Positions 16,475 through 24,906 of a stretch of 63,659 nt of DNA are shown piece after piece; within the stretch, counting starts at the first letter, position 1; each line of letters opens with the position of its first letter. Position numbers and translations under genes: made by a program. A model generated the notes under the pieces. It saw nothing but the letters and a program-made list of their open reading frames with translations, was not told where the DNA came from and did no database searches. Location of the stretch: the NCBI GenBank assembly GCA_022451065.1, contig JAKUOU010000001.1:1-63659 (forward strand), in the 5' to 3' direction. The DNA is from Pedosphaera sp. (GTDB lineage Bacteria; Verrucomicrobiota; Verrucomicrobiia; Limisphaerales; UBA1096).

Positions 16475-17761
16475 ATGAACGCTACCGACAACTTCCGTGA
16501 CCGTGCGCTCCAGTTTTTCCCCGGCGGATCGAATGGTGAATACGGCATCCCGGAGGGCGATGCGCCGGTGCTGGAGCGTGGGCAGGGCTGTCGCGTGTGG
16601 GACACCGAGGGACGCGAGTATCTTGACATGACTATGGCATGGGGCGCGGTGCTCGTGGGCCATGCGCATCCGAAAGTGCTTGAGGCAGCCGCAGCTGCAG
16701 CGTCCAAGGGCGCCAACTTCGCCGCTGTCAACCGGCCGATGGTCGAGTTGGCCGAGCGCATAGCCGACCTCAGTCCGTGCGCGGAGCGCATCCGGTTTGT
16801 TGCCAGTGGCACCGAGGCGACCATGCTGTGTTTGCGAACGGCACGAGCGACAACCGGCCGGCCAAAGATTTTGAAATTCGAGGGCGCGTATCACGGTCAA
16901 TATCCCGAAGGGGTGACTAGCTTGGTTGGCAGCGATCTGCCCGAATTGCCGCAGCCGGATTCCTCTGGCACCGGCGCGCCGTCGGTCGAGCGCGATGTGT
17001 TGGTCGCACCGTACAACGACCTCGCCTCAACACGTAAAATTCTTACCGATTACTCAGACGAACTGGCCGCCGTGATCGTTGAGCCGCTGCACCGATGTAT
17101 TCCGCCGGTGGACGGTTTTTTGCAGGGACTCCGCGAGGCTACGACTAGGCTGGGCATTGTGCTGGTGTTCGACGAAGTGGTCACCGGCTTCCGCCTGGCT
17201 CTGGGCGGCGCGCAGGAATATTACGGCGTGTCGCCCGATCTCGTGGCCTACGGCAAGGGGCTGGGCGGCGGCTTCCCGATCGGCGCGTTCGGGGGGCGTA
17301 CCGATGTAATGGAGGCGGTGAACGAGCAACGGTTACCCGGACCGAACTATGCGTGGTCGGCCTCGACCACCGGCGGCAACCCGGTTTCCTCCGCTGCAGC
17401 GCTGGCCGCCATCGACGTGTATAACGAGTCCGGAGTTTACGATCGGTTGCACGCGATGGGGAGGCGATTCCGGGAGCAACTTGATCAGGCACTTGACCAG
17501 GCGGGCGAGACGGCGCAGGTACTCGGTGACGGACCGCTGGCGCAGGCGGCATTTCTCGATCGCCCGGTGCAAAGCCACCGTGACTGGCTCGCTGCCGACC
17601 GCGACCGCGGCCGAGCCGTGATGTTTGAATTGCTCCGCCGCGGAGTGTTCCTTAATCCAATGGGCACAAAACTTTACCTCTCCCTTGCTCATACCGAAGC
17701 CGATCTCGACGAGTTTACCGCTCACTTCGCTGCCGCACTGCAATCCACCCGGCCGCAATGA
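16475..17761 (+). CDS. Class III PLP aminotransferase, glutamate-1-semialdehyde aminomutase-like
   Basis: A 428-residue fold-type I PLP enzyme. Motifs are 'FVASGTEATMLCLRTARA' (SGTEA as in the HemL family), 'FEGAYHGQY', 'LVFDEVVTGFRL' (Asp233 should contact the pyridine nitrogen) and 'AYGKGLGGGFPIGAFGG', where Lys261 is the expected Schiff-base lysine. The N-terminal 'FFPGGSNGEYGIPEGDA' differs from canonical HemL (PGGVNSPVRAF), so a catabolic aminotransferase or aminomutase is more likely than haem synthesis. It follows the DgcB-like gene by 12 bp and probably ends the operon. Its substrate is unknown; a role in the same amine pathway is only a guess from position. Confidence 0.8.
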   Translation: MNATDNFRDRALQFFPGGSNGEYGIPEGDAPVLERGQGCRVWDTEGREYLDMTMAWGAVLVGHAHPKVLEAAAAAASKGANFAAVNRPMVELAERIADLSPCAERIRFVASGTEATMLCLRTARATTGRPKILKFEGAYHGQYPEGVTSLVGSDLPELPQPDSSGTGAPSVERDVLVAPYNDLASTRKILTDYSDELAAVIVEPLHRCIPPVDGFLQGLREATTRLGIVLVFDEVVTGFRLALGGAQEYYGVSPDLVAYGKGLGGGFPIGAFGGRTDVMEAVNEQRLPGPNYAWSASTTGGNPVSSAAALAAIDVYNESGVYDRLHAMGRRFREQLDQALDQAGETAQVLGDGPLAQAAFLDRPVQSHRDWLAADRDRGRAVMFELLRRGVFLNPMGTKLYLSLAHTEADLDEFTAHFAAALQSTRPQ

Positions 17762-17852
17762 AACAGAAGATTTTGGATGAGGAAATATTGGTTGAGACCT
17801 GGAAGCCCTCAACCCGTATTCTGCCCGTGCTTGGTCTGGAGGCGCACGAACC

Positions 17853-17996
17853 GATCCCCTTGAGAAGAATGATATCAAGGAGAAACATCCCGAGGCTGTA
17901 AAGGAACTGACAAGAATACTCGAACAATGGCAGACGACTCTGCCGATCAAATCAACGGGCAATGTTTTCTCAAAGCTTCGAAATCCCAAGAAATAA
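17853..17996 (+). pseudogene. Sulfatase C-terminal remnant
   Basis: Between the aminotransferase and the SASA esterase there is no full gene. One frame over 17853-17996 reads DPLEKNDIKEKHPEAVKELT..., then LEQWQ, and ends SKLRNPKK-stop. This is the usual tail of arylsulfatases (D-P-x-E-x-x-D/N, KHPEVVKEL, LxxW). No start, signal peptide or catalytic region precedes it. A different 47-codon frame opens at 17758 and stops at 17899-17901, overlapping the remnant. I read the segment as the leftover 3' end of a deleted sulfatase gene. Confidence 0.6.
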
Positions 17997-17997
17997 T

Positions 17998-19065
17998 ATG
18001 AAACCAAAAAATAAACTTATCCAAACTCTTACTGCCACCACCTTGTTGGCGGTCCTAACCCTGTCGGTTCCGGCCCAGGACTTGCCTGATCCGGACGGCA
18101 AACCGGCGGATATGAGTAAGCCGGTCCAGGTTTACATCCTCTTGGGGCAATCCAATATGCTGGGGGCTGGAAAAATCAAGGGCGGTGAAGGCTCGCTCGA
18201 ACACGCGGTTAAGGAGAAGAAGTTTTACCCTTACCTCGTGGATAAGGCAGGCAATTGGACCGAGCGCAAGGACGTGCGAAACGTACGCGTGATGGGCAGT
18301 GGCACCGGTGGAATGCGGGGTTTCAATAACGAGTGGATGACCATCAAAGGCGGAAAGATCGGTCCGGAGTTTGGCATCGGCCACCACATTGGCAACGCCG
18401 TTGACGCACCGGTCCTGATTCTTAAGAGCTGCATCGGTAACCGTGCCCTGGGCTGGGACCTGTTGCCGCCGGGAGGCGAAGGCTTTGAGTTTACCGATGC
18501 CAAGGGTGTCACCTGGGTTCATCCCGGGTACAAGGGCACACCTGAACGCTGGGTGAAGGGCACGGAGCCGAAGAAGATCAAGTGGTACGCTGGCATGCAG
18601 TACGACGGTGATATTGCCAGAGCGAAGAAGGTCCTCGCGGAACTCGACAAGTACTATCCTAGTGCGAAGAAATACGAGGTCGCCGGATTTTTCTGGTGGC
18701 AGGGCGATCGGGATAGCCGCAGTGCCGCGCTATCCAGCCGATACGAGAAGAACCTTGTCCATATTATTAAACAGCTTCGTAAGGACTTCAATGCGCCCAA
18801 GGCCAAGTTTGTCTGTGCCTCACTCGGCCAGACCAAGAAGGGTGCTACTGATGGTGGCGGGAAAATCTTGGATGCCATGTTCGCGGTCGACGGCAAGTCC
18901 GGCAAATATAAGGATTTCAAGGGTAACGTTGCCTTCGTCTACACCCACCCGCTATCTAAAGGAGGCAGCTCAGGTGGCCACTACAGCGGTAACGCCGAGA
19001 CCTACATGAACGTAGGCGAAGCCATGGGCCGGGCCATGGTCGATCTATTGGGCCTTTCCAAGTGA
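17998..19065 (+). CDS. Secreted sialate O-acetylesterase-like (SASA domain) esterase
   Basis: A 355-residue protein with a signal peptide (hydrophobic core TLTATTLLAVLTLSVPAQ). The SASA/CE6-like core begins 'VQVYILLGQSNMLGAG'; the Ser in GQSN is the expected nucleophile. Also typical are 'PEFGIGHHIG' with 'VLILKSCIGNRALGW' and the block-III segment 'GFFWWQGDRDS'. The C-terminal 'HYSGNAETYMNVGEAMGRAM' would supply the catalytic His. Such enzymes remove acetyl groups from sugars or other glycan substituents outside the cytoplasm. It is followed, with a short overlap-scale gap, by an alpha/beta hydrolase, suggesting joint removal of ester groups from a decorated polysaccharide. Confidence 0.85.
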   Translation: MKPKNKLIQTLTATTLLAVLTLSVPAQDLPDPDGKPADMSKPVQVYILLGQSNMLGAGKIKGGEGSLEHAVKEKKFYPYLVDKAGNWTERKDVRNVRVMGSGTGGMRGFNNEWMTIKGGKIGPEFGIGHHIGNAVDAPVLILKSCIGNRALGWDLLPPGGEGFEFTDAKGVTWVHPGYKGTPERWVKGTEPKKIKWYAGMQYDGDIARAKKVLAELDKYYPSAKKYEVAGFFWWQGDRDSRSAALSSRYEKNLVHIIKQLRKDFNAPKAKFVCASLGQTKKGATDGGGKILDAMFAVDGKSGKYKDFKGNVAFVYTHPLSKGGSSGGHYSGNAETYMNVGEAMGRAMVDLLGLSK

Positions 19066-19088
19066 TGCCCAAACTGACGTCCGCCCCA

Positions 19089-19895
19089 ATGAAGAGAATA
19101 TTCAGCCTATTGGCAGGATGTTTCTTTGTCGTAGCCACTCCGCTCCAAGCGGCTGAAAAGCGACTACCTCTCAAGGGTGAGGTGTTCACCATTGATGAGT
19201 GTACTGCGTTTCTGATCCTTCCCGAGAAACCCAAGGCGGATCAGCCTATTCCATGGGTGTGGTATGCACCGACCTTGCCGGGGCTTCCTGCCAATTCGGA
19301 GAAATGGATGTTCGATAGGTTTCTGAAGGCGGGTATTGCCATTGCTGGTGTGGATGTAGGTGAATCCTACGGCAGCCCGAAGGGAAGGTCGGTCTACTCC
19401 GCGCTGCATGAGCATCTGGTGTCGAAGCGAGGATTGGCCAAGCAGGCCAGTCTCTTGGCCCGGAGTCGTGGCGGGCTCATGTTATACTGCTGGGCAGTTG
19501 AAAACCCCGACAAGGTGAAGTGCATCACCGGCATCTATCCGGTCTGCAATATTGCCAGTTACCCCGGGCTAAAGAGGGCCTGCGGGGCTTATGGCTTAAC
19601 GGCCGAAGAGCTAAAGGCCCAGTTAAGTAAGCACAACCCGATTGATCGGCTGGCTCCTTTGGCGAAGGCGAAGGTGCCCATCTTTCATATTCATGGAGAC
19701 AATGATTCGGTGGTTCCCGTGGATAAGAATTCAGCCATCATCAAGGAGCGGTACGACAAACTGGGTGGCCCCATGACGCTGGAAGTCGTCAAGGGGCAGG
19801 GCCACAACATGTGGTTCGGCTGGTTCCAAAGCCAGAGCCTGGTTGATTTCGTGATCAAACACGCCAAAGATGTGAACTTGAGCAAAGATAGGTAG
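19089..19895 (+). CDS. Secreted alpha/beta hydrolase
   Basis: A 268-residue protein. The start at 19089 gives a clean signal peptide (MKRIFSLLAGCFFVVATPLQ, then AAEKR). The probable nucleophile elbow is 'LLARSRGGLMLYCWA' (Ser in R-S-R-G-G), with acid in 'IFHIHGDNDSVVPVD' and His in 'VVKGQGHNMWF'. It resembles dienelactone-hydrolase/peptidase_S9-type esterases common in polysaccharide loci. Its substrate cannot be read from the sequence. It lies 23 bp after the SASA esterase on the same strand. An in-frame ATG at 19065 is less likely as it would add residues before the signal peptide. Confidence 0.8.
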   Translation: MKRIFSLLAGCFFVVATPLQAAEKRLPLKGEVFTIDECTAFLILPEKPKADQPIPWVWYAPTLPGLPANSEKWMFDRFLKAGIAIAGVDVGESYGSPKGRSVYSALHEHLVSKRGLAKQASLLARSRGGLMLYCWAVENPDKVKCITGIYPVCNIASYPGLKRACGAYGLTAEELKAQLSKHNPIDRLAPLAKAKVPIFHIHGDNDSVVPVDKNSAIIKERYDKLGGPMTLEVVKGQGHNMWFGWFQSQSLVDFVIKHAKDVNLSKDR

Positions 19896-20020
19896 AGTCG
19901 CCTAAGTAACAATCAACCATGTCCCTGTTATCGTGCGACCTTGAACCTCTCCTAAATCAGGCTGGCGGATGATGCTGCAGAGTCTCTGTCTTTTTAAGAA
20001 ACCCAGCTAAAGCGCAGGGC

Positions 20021-21397
20021 TTAATTCAAATCTTTTTCCTGGGTAATGCTGTAGAGGTGGGTGCGGCCCCGTAGGAAGAGTTGATTTCCGGCAAGTGCGG
20101 GTGAGGAAACGATTTGTTCGCCGAGATCGTTTTTGGCGATGATCTTGAGTTCGCGGGAGCGTTTGAGGACGAGGGTCATGCCGCTGCGATCGTTCAGATA
20201 GATTCGGCCGTCCGCCCCGACGGGTGACGCATAAACGTTCGTGAGGCCCTTAAGGCGTGTGCGGTCGATGTAGGTTTTGCCGCTCTTGGCGTTCACGCAG
20301 GAGAGAAGCGCCTGGTTGGATTGAGTGAAGTAGAGCAGACCATCGTACAGGATCGGGGAAGGGACGTACGGAGTGCCGCGGCGTTTGGTCCAAAGGATTT
20401 TATCGGAACCGGTGATATCGCCTTTGGCATTCAACGGGATGGCCATCAAGGAGTAGCCTTTATAGCCGGTCATGCAGTAAACGGTGTCACCTTCGGCGAT
20501 CGGGCAAGGGATAGCGTTGCCGGTGAGGCCGGCACATTTCCAGATCACCTTGCCGGTGTCCAGATCGTAGCTGCGAACTTTGCCGGAAGCGGTGGTGATG
20601 ACTTGTGTTTTGCCGCTGTGCGCAATAATGGCTGGAGTGGCCCAAGCGTTGCCTTCGTGGCGGTCGACTTTCCAGAGTGACTTGCCGTTTTTGGCGCCAA
20701 GAACCTCGATGGAGGATTGCCGGGAGTGATCGCGGACGATGACAATTTTATCGTTGTGTACCACTGGCGAGCAGCCTTCGCCGAGACTGGCGCCCATTTT
20801 GATTTTTCCTAGTTTGCGTTCCCAGACTTTGTTGCCATCGAGGTCGAAGCAAAACAGCCCGGCTGAGCCGAACCAGCAGTAAAGACGATTGCCGTCGGTG
20901 GTCGGTGAGGCGGAGGCGAAGTTGTTGTCGCTGTGCGTGCCTTCGTGAGGAATAAGTTTTGTGGCAGGCTTGCGCCAGAGCACTTTGCCGGTGCTACGGT
21001 CAAGGCACAGGACGACAAGCTCGTAGGAGGTGTTCGGGTGTGTGATGTCAAAGACTCGCTTTGGCTGATCCTCCGGCCTGGGCAGGCCCGGGTCTACTTC
21101 GCCGGTGTTGATCGCCGTGAGGACGAAAAGCTTGTTGCCCCAGATAATCGGGGTGGAACTGCCGTTACCCTCGACCGGCGTCTTCCACTGGATGTTGTTG
21201 GTTGGGCTCCATTGGACGGGAGGCTTGGCCGTGGTGGAGACTCCGTTGGCATCCGGTCCGCGCCAGTGGTGCCAGTTGTTCGGCTTGGCCTCCTCAAATT
21301 GATCCGCATACACTTGGGTAAGCGGAAGCGTCGCGGCGATCAGGCCAAGCGTTGTGAGTAAGGTGATTTTGTTCAGTGTCATTTCCTTTATTTTCAT
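20021..21397 (-). CDS. Secreted PQQ-like beta-propeller protein (BamB-like)
   Basis: A 458-residue protein read leftward, with a signal peptide (start MKIKEMTLNKITLLTTLGLI; MTLNK at 21382 is an alternative start). The mature part begins 'NNWHHWRGPDANGVST', the standard opening of this Verrucomicrobia/Planctomycete propeller family (NWPxWRGPxxxG). Repeated blade motifs of type 'LDRSTGKVLWRK', 'LDTGKVIWK' and 'YLNDRSGMTLVLKRS' follow. The family is related to PQQ-dependent dehydrogenases and BamB, but no cofactor-site residues can be assigned with confidence and no enzyme function is proven. Two paralogues occur in this window (24907 and 38413). Confidence 0.85.
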   Translation of the reverse strand: MKIKEMTLNKITLLTTLGLIAATLPLTQVYADQFEEAKPNNWHHWRGPDANGVSTTAKPPVQWSPTNNIQWKTPVEGNGSSTPIIWGNKLFVLTAINTGEVDPGLPRPEDQPKRVFDITHPNTSYELVVLCLDRSTGKVLWRKPATKLIPHEGTHSDNNFASASPTTDGNRLYCWFGSAGLFCFDLDGNKVWERKLGKIKMGASLGEGCSPVVHNDKIVIVRDHSRQSSIEVLGAKNGKSLWKVDRHEGNAWATPAIIAHSGKTQVITTASGKVRSYDLDTGKVIWKCAGLTGNAIPCPIAEGDTVYCMTGYKGYSLMAIPLNAKGDITGSDKILWTKRRGTPYVPSPILYDGLLYFTQSNQALLSCVNAKSGKTYIDRTRLKGLTNVYASPVGADGRIYLNDRSGMTLVLKRSRELKIIAKNDLGEQIVSSPALAGNQLFLRGRTHLYSITQEKDLN

Positions 21398-21540
21398 TTC
21401 AAGAGAGTGTGAGTTCACCCGGGCGCTTGTTTGTTATTGGATTACTTGGCCAAAATCAGGACGAAACCAAAACGCTTCACGCCCGAAAGCTAGGTCCAAA
21501 ATCCTACTTTCGCAACGGCGGGTTGTCCGCTGGGCCAATA

Positions 21541-21569
21541 AAAAAGGCAGCTCGTGGGAGCCGCCTTTT
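21541..21569 (-). terminator. Rho-independent terminator of xylA, possibly bidirectional
   Basis: The stretch is AAAAAGGCAGCTC, a GTGG loop, then GAGCCGCCTTTT. This forms a stem of about 12 bp with one A-C mismatch and an A/T tract on each side, the layout of a terminator working in both directions. It lies 22 bp past the end of xylA on the minus strand. Confidence 0.7.
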
Positions 21570-21590
21570 GGGTAATTGGTTTTGCGGGTC

Positions 21591-22901
21591 TTAGATGAAT
21601 TCGTTGATCAGGTTCTCGAGGAATTCCTGGCGGCCGCTCTCGTTCTTGGTGACCTCTCCCTTCTTGAGCATGTAGGTCTCAAGGGTCTTGAAGCTCGCTT
21701 TGCCGGACTCGATCTTTTTGCCGACGCCGGTATCCCATGAACGGTAGCGGTTGCTGACAAATTCCGCCAGGCGACCATCGGCGCGGATTGCCGCGGCGAT
21801 CTTGAGGCCGCGTGCAAAGGTGTCCATCCCGCCGATGTGCGCATGGAACAGGTCGACTGGCTCGTAGCTTTCGCGGCGTACCTTGGCATCGAAGTTTACG
21901 CCACCTGTCTTGAAACCGCCCATCTTGAGTATGCCAAGCATGCATTCGGTGGTGAGGTAGACGCTTGTGGGGAACTGGTCCGTATCCCAGCCGAGCATCG
22001 GATCGCCGGTGTTGGCATCGATGGAGCCGAGCGCTTTGGCGGCGATGGCGACTTCGAGTTCGTGCTGCATCTCGTGACCGGCCAGGGTGGCGTGGTTGGT
22101 CTCCAGGTTCAGCTTGAGGTGGCCCATCAGCTTGTATTGCCGGAGGAAGTTCAAGCAGGCCGCGGCGTCGGAGTCGTATTGGTGCTTGGTCGGTTCCATA
22201 GGCTTGGGTTCGATGTAGAATTGGCCCTTGAACCCGATCTTCTTCTTGTGCTCGACCGCCATGTGGAGGAACGCGCCCAGGTGGTCGAGTTCGCGCTTGA
22301 TGTCGGTGTTCCAAAGTGTCGAGTAACCTTCGCGGCCGCCCCAGAATGTGTAGCCCTCGCCGCCGAGTTGGTGCGTGACCTCGATGGCTTTTTTCACCTG
22401 TGCGGCGGCGTAGGCGAAGGCGTCGGCATTGCAGCTTGTGGCGGCGCCGTGCATGTAGCGCGGGTTGGCGAAGAGGCAGGCGGTGCCCCAGAGCAGCTTA
22501 ATGCCGGTGCGCTCCTGTTCGGCCTTGAGTACCTTGGCCACGGCATCGAGATTCTTGTTGGAGGCGGCAAGGCTTTTGCCCTCCGGCGCGACGTCCCGGT
22601 CGTGGAAGGCGTAATATGGCGCGCCGAGTTTTTCGATAAACTCGAAGGCGGCACGAACGCGTTTCTGCGCGTTCTTGACCGACTCGCTGCCGTCATCCCA
22701 GGGGCGGAAAGCCGTGCCGACACCGAACGGGTCGGACAAAGGATTGCGGAAGGTGTGCCAGTAAACCACGGAAAAGCGCAGGTGTTCCTTCATGGTCTTG
22801 CCTGCTACGATTTCGTCCTCGTTGTACCACTTGAAGGACAGCGGATTTTTGCTGTCCGGTCCTTCGTATTTGATTTTTTTGATCTTCGGGAAAAAAGCCA
22901 T
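21591..22901 (-). CDS. xylA: Xylose isomerase
   Basis: A 436-residue class II xylose isomerase converting D-xylose to D-xylulose. Signature parts are '[12 protein letters not shown]' (catalytic His and Asp), '[17 protein letters not shown]', '[16 protein letters not shown]' and '[16 protein letters not shown]', which hold the metal-binding Glu, Asp and His residues, and the C-terminal '[12 protein letters not shown]'. The start at 22901 ([14 protein letters not shown]) matches the family; upstream codons in frame are not needed. It stands alone on the minus strand among sulfatase genes, which suggests that pentose is part of the glycan handled here. No xylulokinase is visible nearby. Confidence 0.95.
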   Translation of the reverse strand: MAFFPKIKKIKYEGPDSKNPLSFKWYNEDEIVAGKTMKEHLRFSVVYWHTFRNPLSDPFGVGTAFRPWDDGSESVKNAQKRVRAAFEFIEKLGAPYYAFHDRDVAPEGKSLAASNKNLDAVAKVLKAEQERTGIKLLWGTACLFANPRYMHGAATSCNADAFAYAAAQVKKAIEVTHQLGGEGYTFWGGREGYSTLWNTDIKRELDHLGAFLHMAVEHKKKIGFKGQFYIEPKPMEPTKHQYDSDAAACLNFLRQYKLMGHLKLNLETNHATLAGHEMQHELEVAIAAKALGSIDANTGDPMLGWDTDQFPTSVYLTTECMLGILKMGGFKTGGVNFDAKVRRESYEPVDLFHAHIGGMDTFARGLKIAAAIRADGRLAEFVSNRYRSWDTGVGKKIESGKASFKTLETYMLKKGEVTKNESGRQEFLENLINEFI

Positions 22902-23030
22902 TTTTCTGTTTAAATAGAATTGGGTCGCTTTGCGTGCGCGGCGATTGCTACCGGCGTGCGCGGCAAAATACAACCCAAAACAGGTGTTTTGGCGTTGTCA
23001 TTGGCCATGCGCTTGGCTTTGATTCTTCGC

Positions 23031-24896
23031 ATGCACTTTTCTCGACTGATGTTCGGCCTGCTTGCGGCTTTTTTGTTGAGCGGCCTGGCCAACGCGGTGG
23101 AGCCGGCCAAACGGCCTAATTTTGTCTTTATTGTATCGGAGGACAACTCGATCCACTACCTGAGGCTGTACGGGAATAAACTCGGGATCACGCCCAACAT
23201 CGAGCGCCTGGCCGCCGAGGGGCTGACGTTTAACCATGCTTTCTCCGCCGCGCCGGTCTGTTCCGTTGCGCGGACGACCTTGGCCACGGCGATGCACGCG
23301 CCTCGTGTTGGTTTCCAGTACCACCGCAAATCGGCCTTGGCCAACCTACCCCCAGGTGTGAAGCCTTGGTCGGCGGTTCTGCGGGATCAGGGCTACTACG
23401 CCACAAACAACTCCAAGACCGACTACAACTTCAAGGTCGACATGAAGCAGGCATGGGACATGTCCTCCGGCAAGGCCACATGGCGCAATCGACCAAACAA
23501 GGACATGCCGTTCTTTCACATGCAGTCGTTTGCCGACTCGCATGAGAGCCGGTTGCATTTCCCGCTCAAACAGATGGAGAAGCCCACCGAGACGTCGCAT
23601 GATGATGTCGAGTTGCAGCCTTACTTTCCTGACACCCCAATCATTCGCTATACCAAGGCGCGCTATTTTGACCGGATGAAAATCATTGATGGTCATGTTG
23701 GGCGCATCGTGAAGCAACTCGCCGAGGACGGGTTGCTCGAGGACACGTTCCTGTTTTATTTTGGCGATCACGGCGGGGTGATGCCGCGCAGCAAGGGCTA
23801 CGCCTACGAAAGTGGCCTGCACGTGCCGCTGGTCGTGCGCATCCCGGAGAATTTCAAACACCTGGTCGATCACAAGCGGGGTGAGCGCACGGACGGTTTC
23901 GTGAGCTTCATCGACTTTGGCCCGTCCGTGCTCAACTTGGCAGGAATCAAGCCACACAAGGAACTTGATGGTGTGGCGTTCCTGGGTCAGGGCGTCAGTG
24001 CGGCCGACTTGGCCAGGCGCGACGAAGTGTTCGGCCATGCCGACCGGTTTGATGAGAAGTTTGACATGGTGCGTACCTTCCGCAAGGGCAAGTGGAAGTA
24101 CATCCGCAACTACCAGGGCTACTACGCCGACGGCCTACAAAACAATTACCGCTACCGGCAGTTGGCTTACGACAACTGGCGAGACCTTTACCGGGCCGAT
24201 CGATTGAACCCTGTGCAGCGCCAGTTCTTCGAGCGGCGGCCGGTCGAGCAGTTGTTCGATTTAGAGGCCGACCCGCACGAGGTGAACAATCTCGCCGGTG
24301 ACCCGGACCAGGCCAAGCGCTTGGCCGATTTGCGCGGACGGTTGCGCTCTAAAATGAAATCAATCAATGACCTGAGTTTTTATCCCGAGAACCGAATGGT
24401 CACCGATGCGCTTGGCGATGGCGTGGCGTTTGGCCGCAAAAACGCGCAGCAGGTCAGCCGGCTTTCAGATCTCGCAGACTTGGCACTGGTTCCGTTTGCC
24501 GATGCCCGCAAGAAACTGGGCCAGGCGCTGCGTTCCAAGGGCATCCTGCGTCGCTACTGGTCGCTAAAAGTCTGCGCAAACTTTGGCGGACAGGCCAGGC
24601 CGTTGGCCAAGGCGGCCAAGCCGTTGCTGAAGGACAAGGACTTGATGGTGCGCGTGCGTGCGGCGGAATTCCTCGGCGGCATCAAGGCCGTCGATCCGAT
24701 GCCGACACTCTACGATGTGGTCAACACCGCCGAGACAGAGCAGGAACTGATGATTGCGTTCAACACGATCGTCTATCTGCGCGACCAGATCGGCCACAAG
24801 TACGATCCAGAAAAAGTGAAGCTCAAGTTCGACAAAGGCGAAGTGTATCGCCGTGTCCAATACCTCGCCGGAACTGAACCCAACACGAACTATTAA
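23031..24896 (+). CDS. Secreted sulfatase with variant CSVAR active-site motif and C-terminal extension
   Basis: A 621-residue formylglycine-type sulfatase with a signal peptide (MHFSRLMFGLLAAFLLSGLA). The family start is 'KRPNFVFIVSEDNSIHYLRL', and the active-site segment is 'APVCSVARTTLATAMH' with Cys77 and Arg81. The usual Pro of C-x-P-x-R is Val here. 'FYFGDHGGVMPRSKGYAYES' supplies further metal and substrate contacts. Residues after about 440 form an extension of about 180 residues with helical, HEAT-like text ('LLKDKDLMVRVRAAEFLGGI'). It lies divergent from xylA (129 bp between starts) and 10 bp before a propeller gene. ATG 23007 is an alternative start. Confidence 0.9.
   Translation: MHFSRLMFGLLAAFLLSGLANAVEPAKRPNFVFIVSEDNSIHYLRLYGNKLGITPNIERLAAEGLTFNHAFSAAPVCSVARTTLATAMHAPRVGFQYHRKSALANLPPGVKPWSAVLRDQGYYATNNSKTDYNFKVDMKQAWDMSSGKATWRNRPNKDMPFFHMQSFADSHESRLHFPLKQMEKPTETSHDDVELQPYFPDTPIIRYTKARYFDRMKIIDGHVGRIVKQLAEDGLLEDTFLFYFGDHGGVMPRSKGYAYESGLHVPLVVRIPENFKHLVDHKRGERTDGFVSFIDFGPSVLNLAGIKPHKELDGVAFLGQGVSAADLARRDEVFGHADRFDEKFDMVRTFRKGKWKYIRNYQGYYADGLQNNYRYRQLAYDNWRDLYRADRLNPVQRQFFERRPVEQLFDLEADPHEVNNLAGDPDQAKRLADLRGRLRSKMKSINDLSFYPENRMVTDALGDGVAFGRKNAQQVSRLSDLADLALVPFADARKKLGQALRSKGILRRYWSLKVCANFGGQARPLAKAAKPLLKDKDLMVRVRAAEFLGGIKAVDPMPTLYDVVNTAETEQELMIAFNTIVYLRDQIGHKYDPEKVKLKFDKGEVYRRVQYLAGTEPNTNY
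24311..24326. repeat. Inverted-arm variant GGCCAAGCGCTTGGCC
   Basis: A perfect 16-bp palindrome made of the same half-sites in the opposite order (GGCCAAGC then GCTTGGCC), inside the sulfatase gene at 23031. It supports the half-site GCTTGGCC as the repeated unit. Confidence 0.6.
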
Positions 24897-24906
24897 TCTA
24901 CCAAAA

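Noticed and set aside
21837-22913. A 358-codon plus-strand frame opposite xylA
   Set aside because: XylA is unmistakable on the minus strand; the opposite frame is a Gly/Val-rich shadow with no motif.
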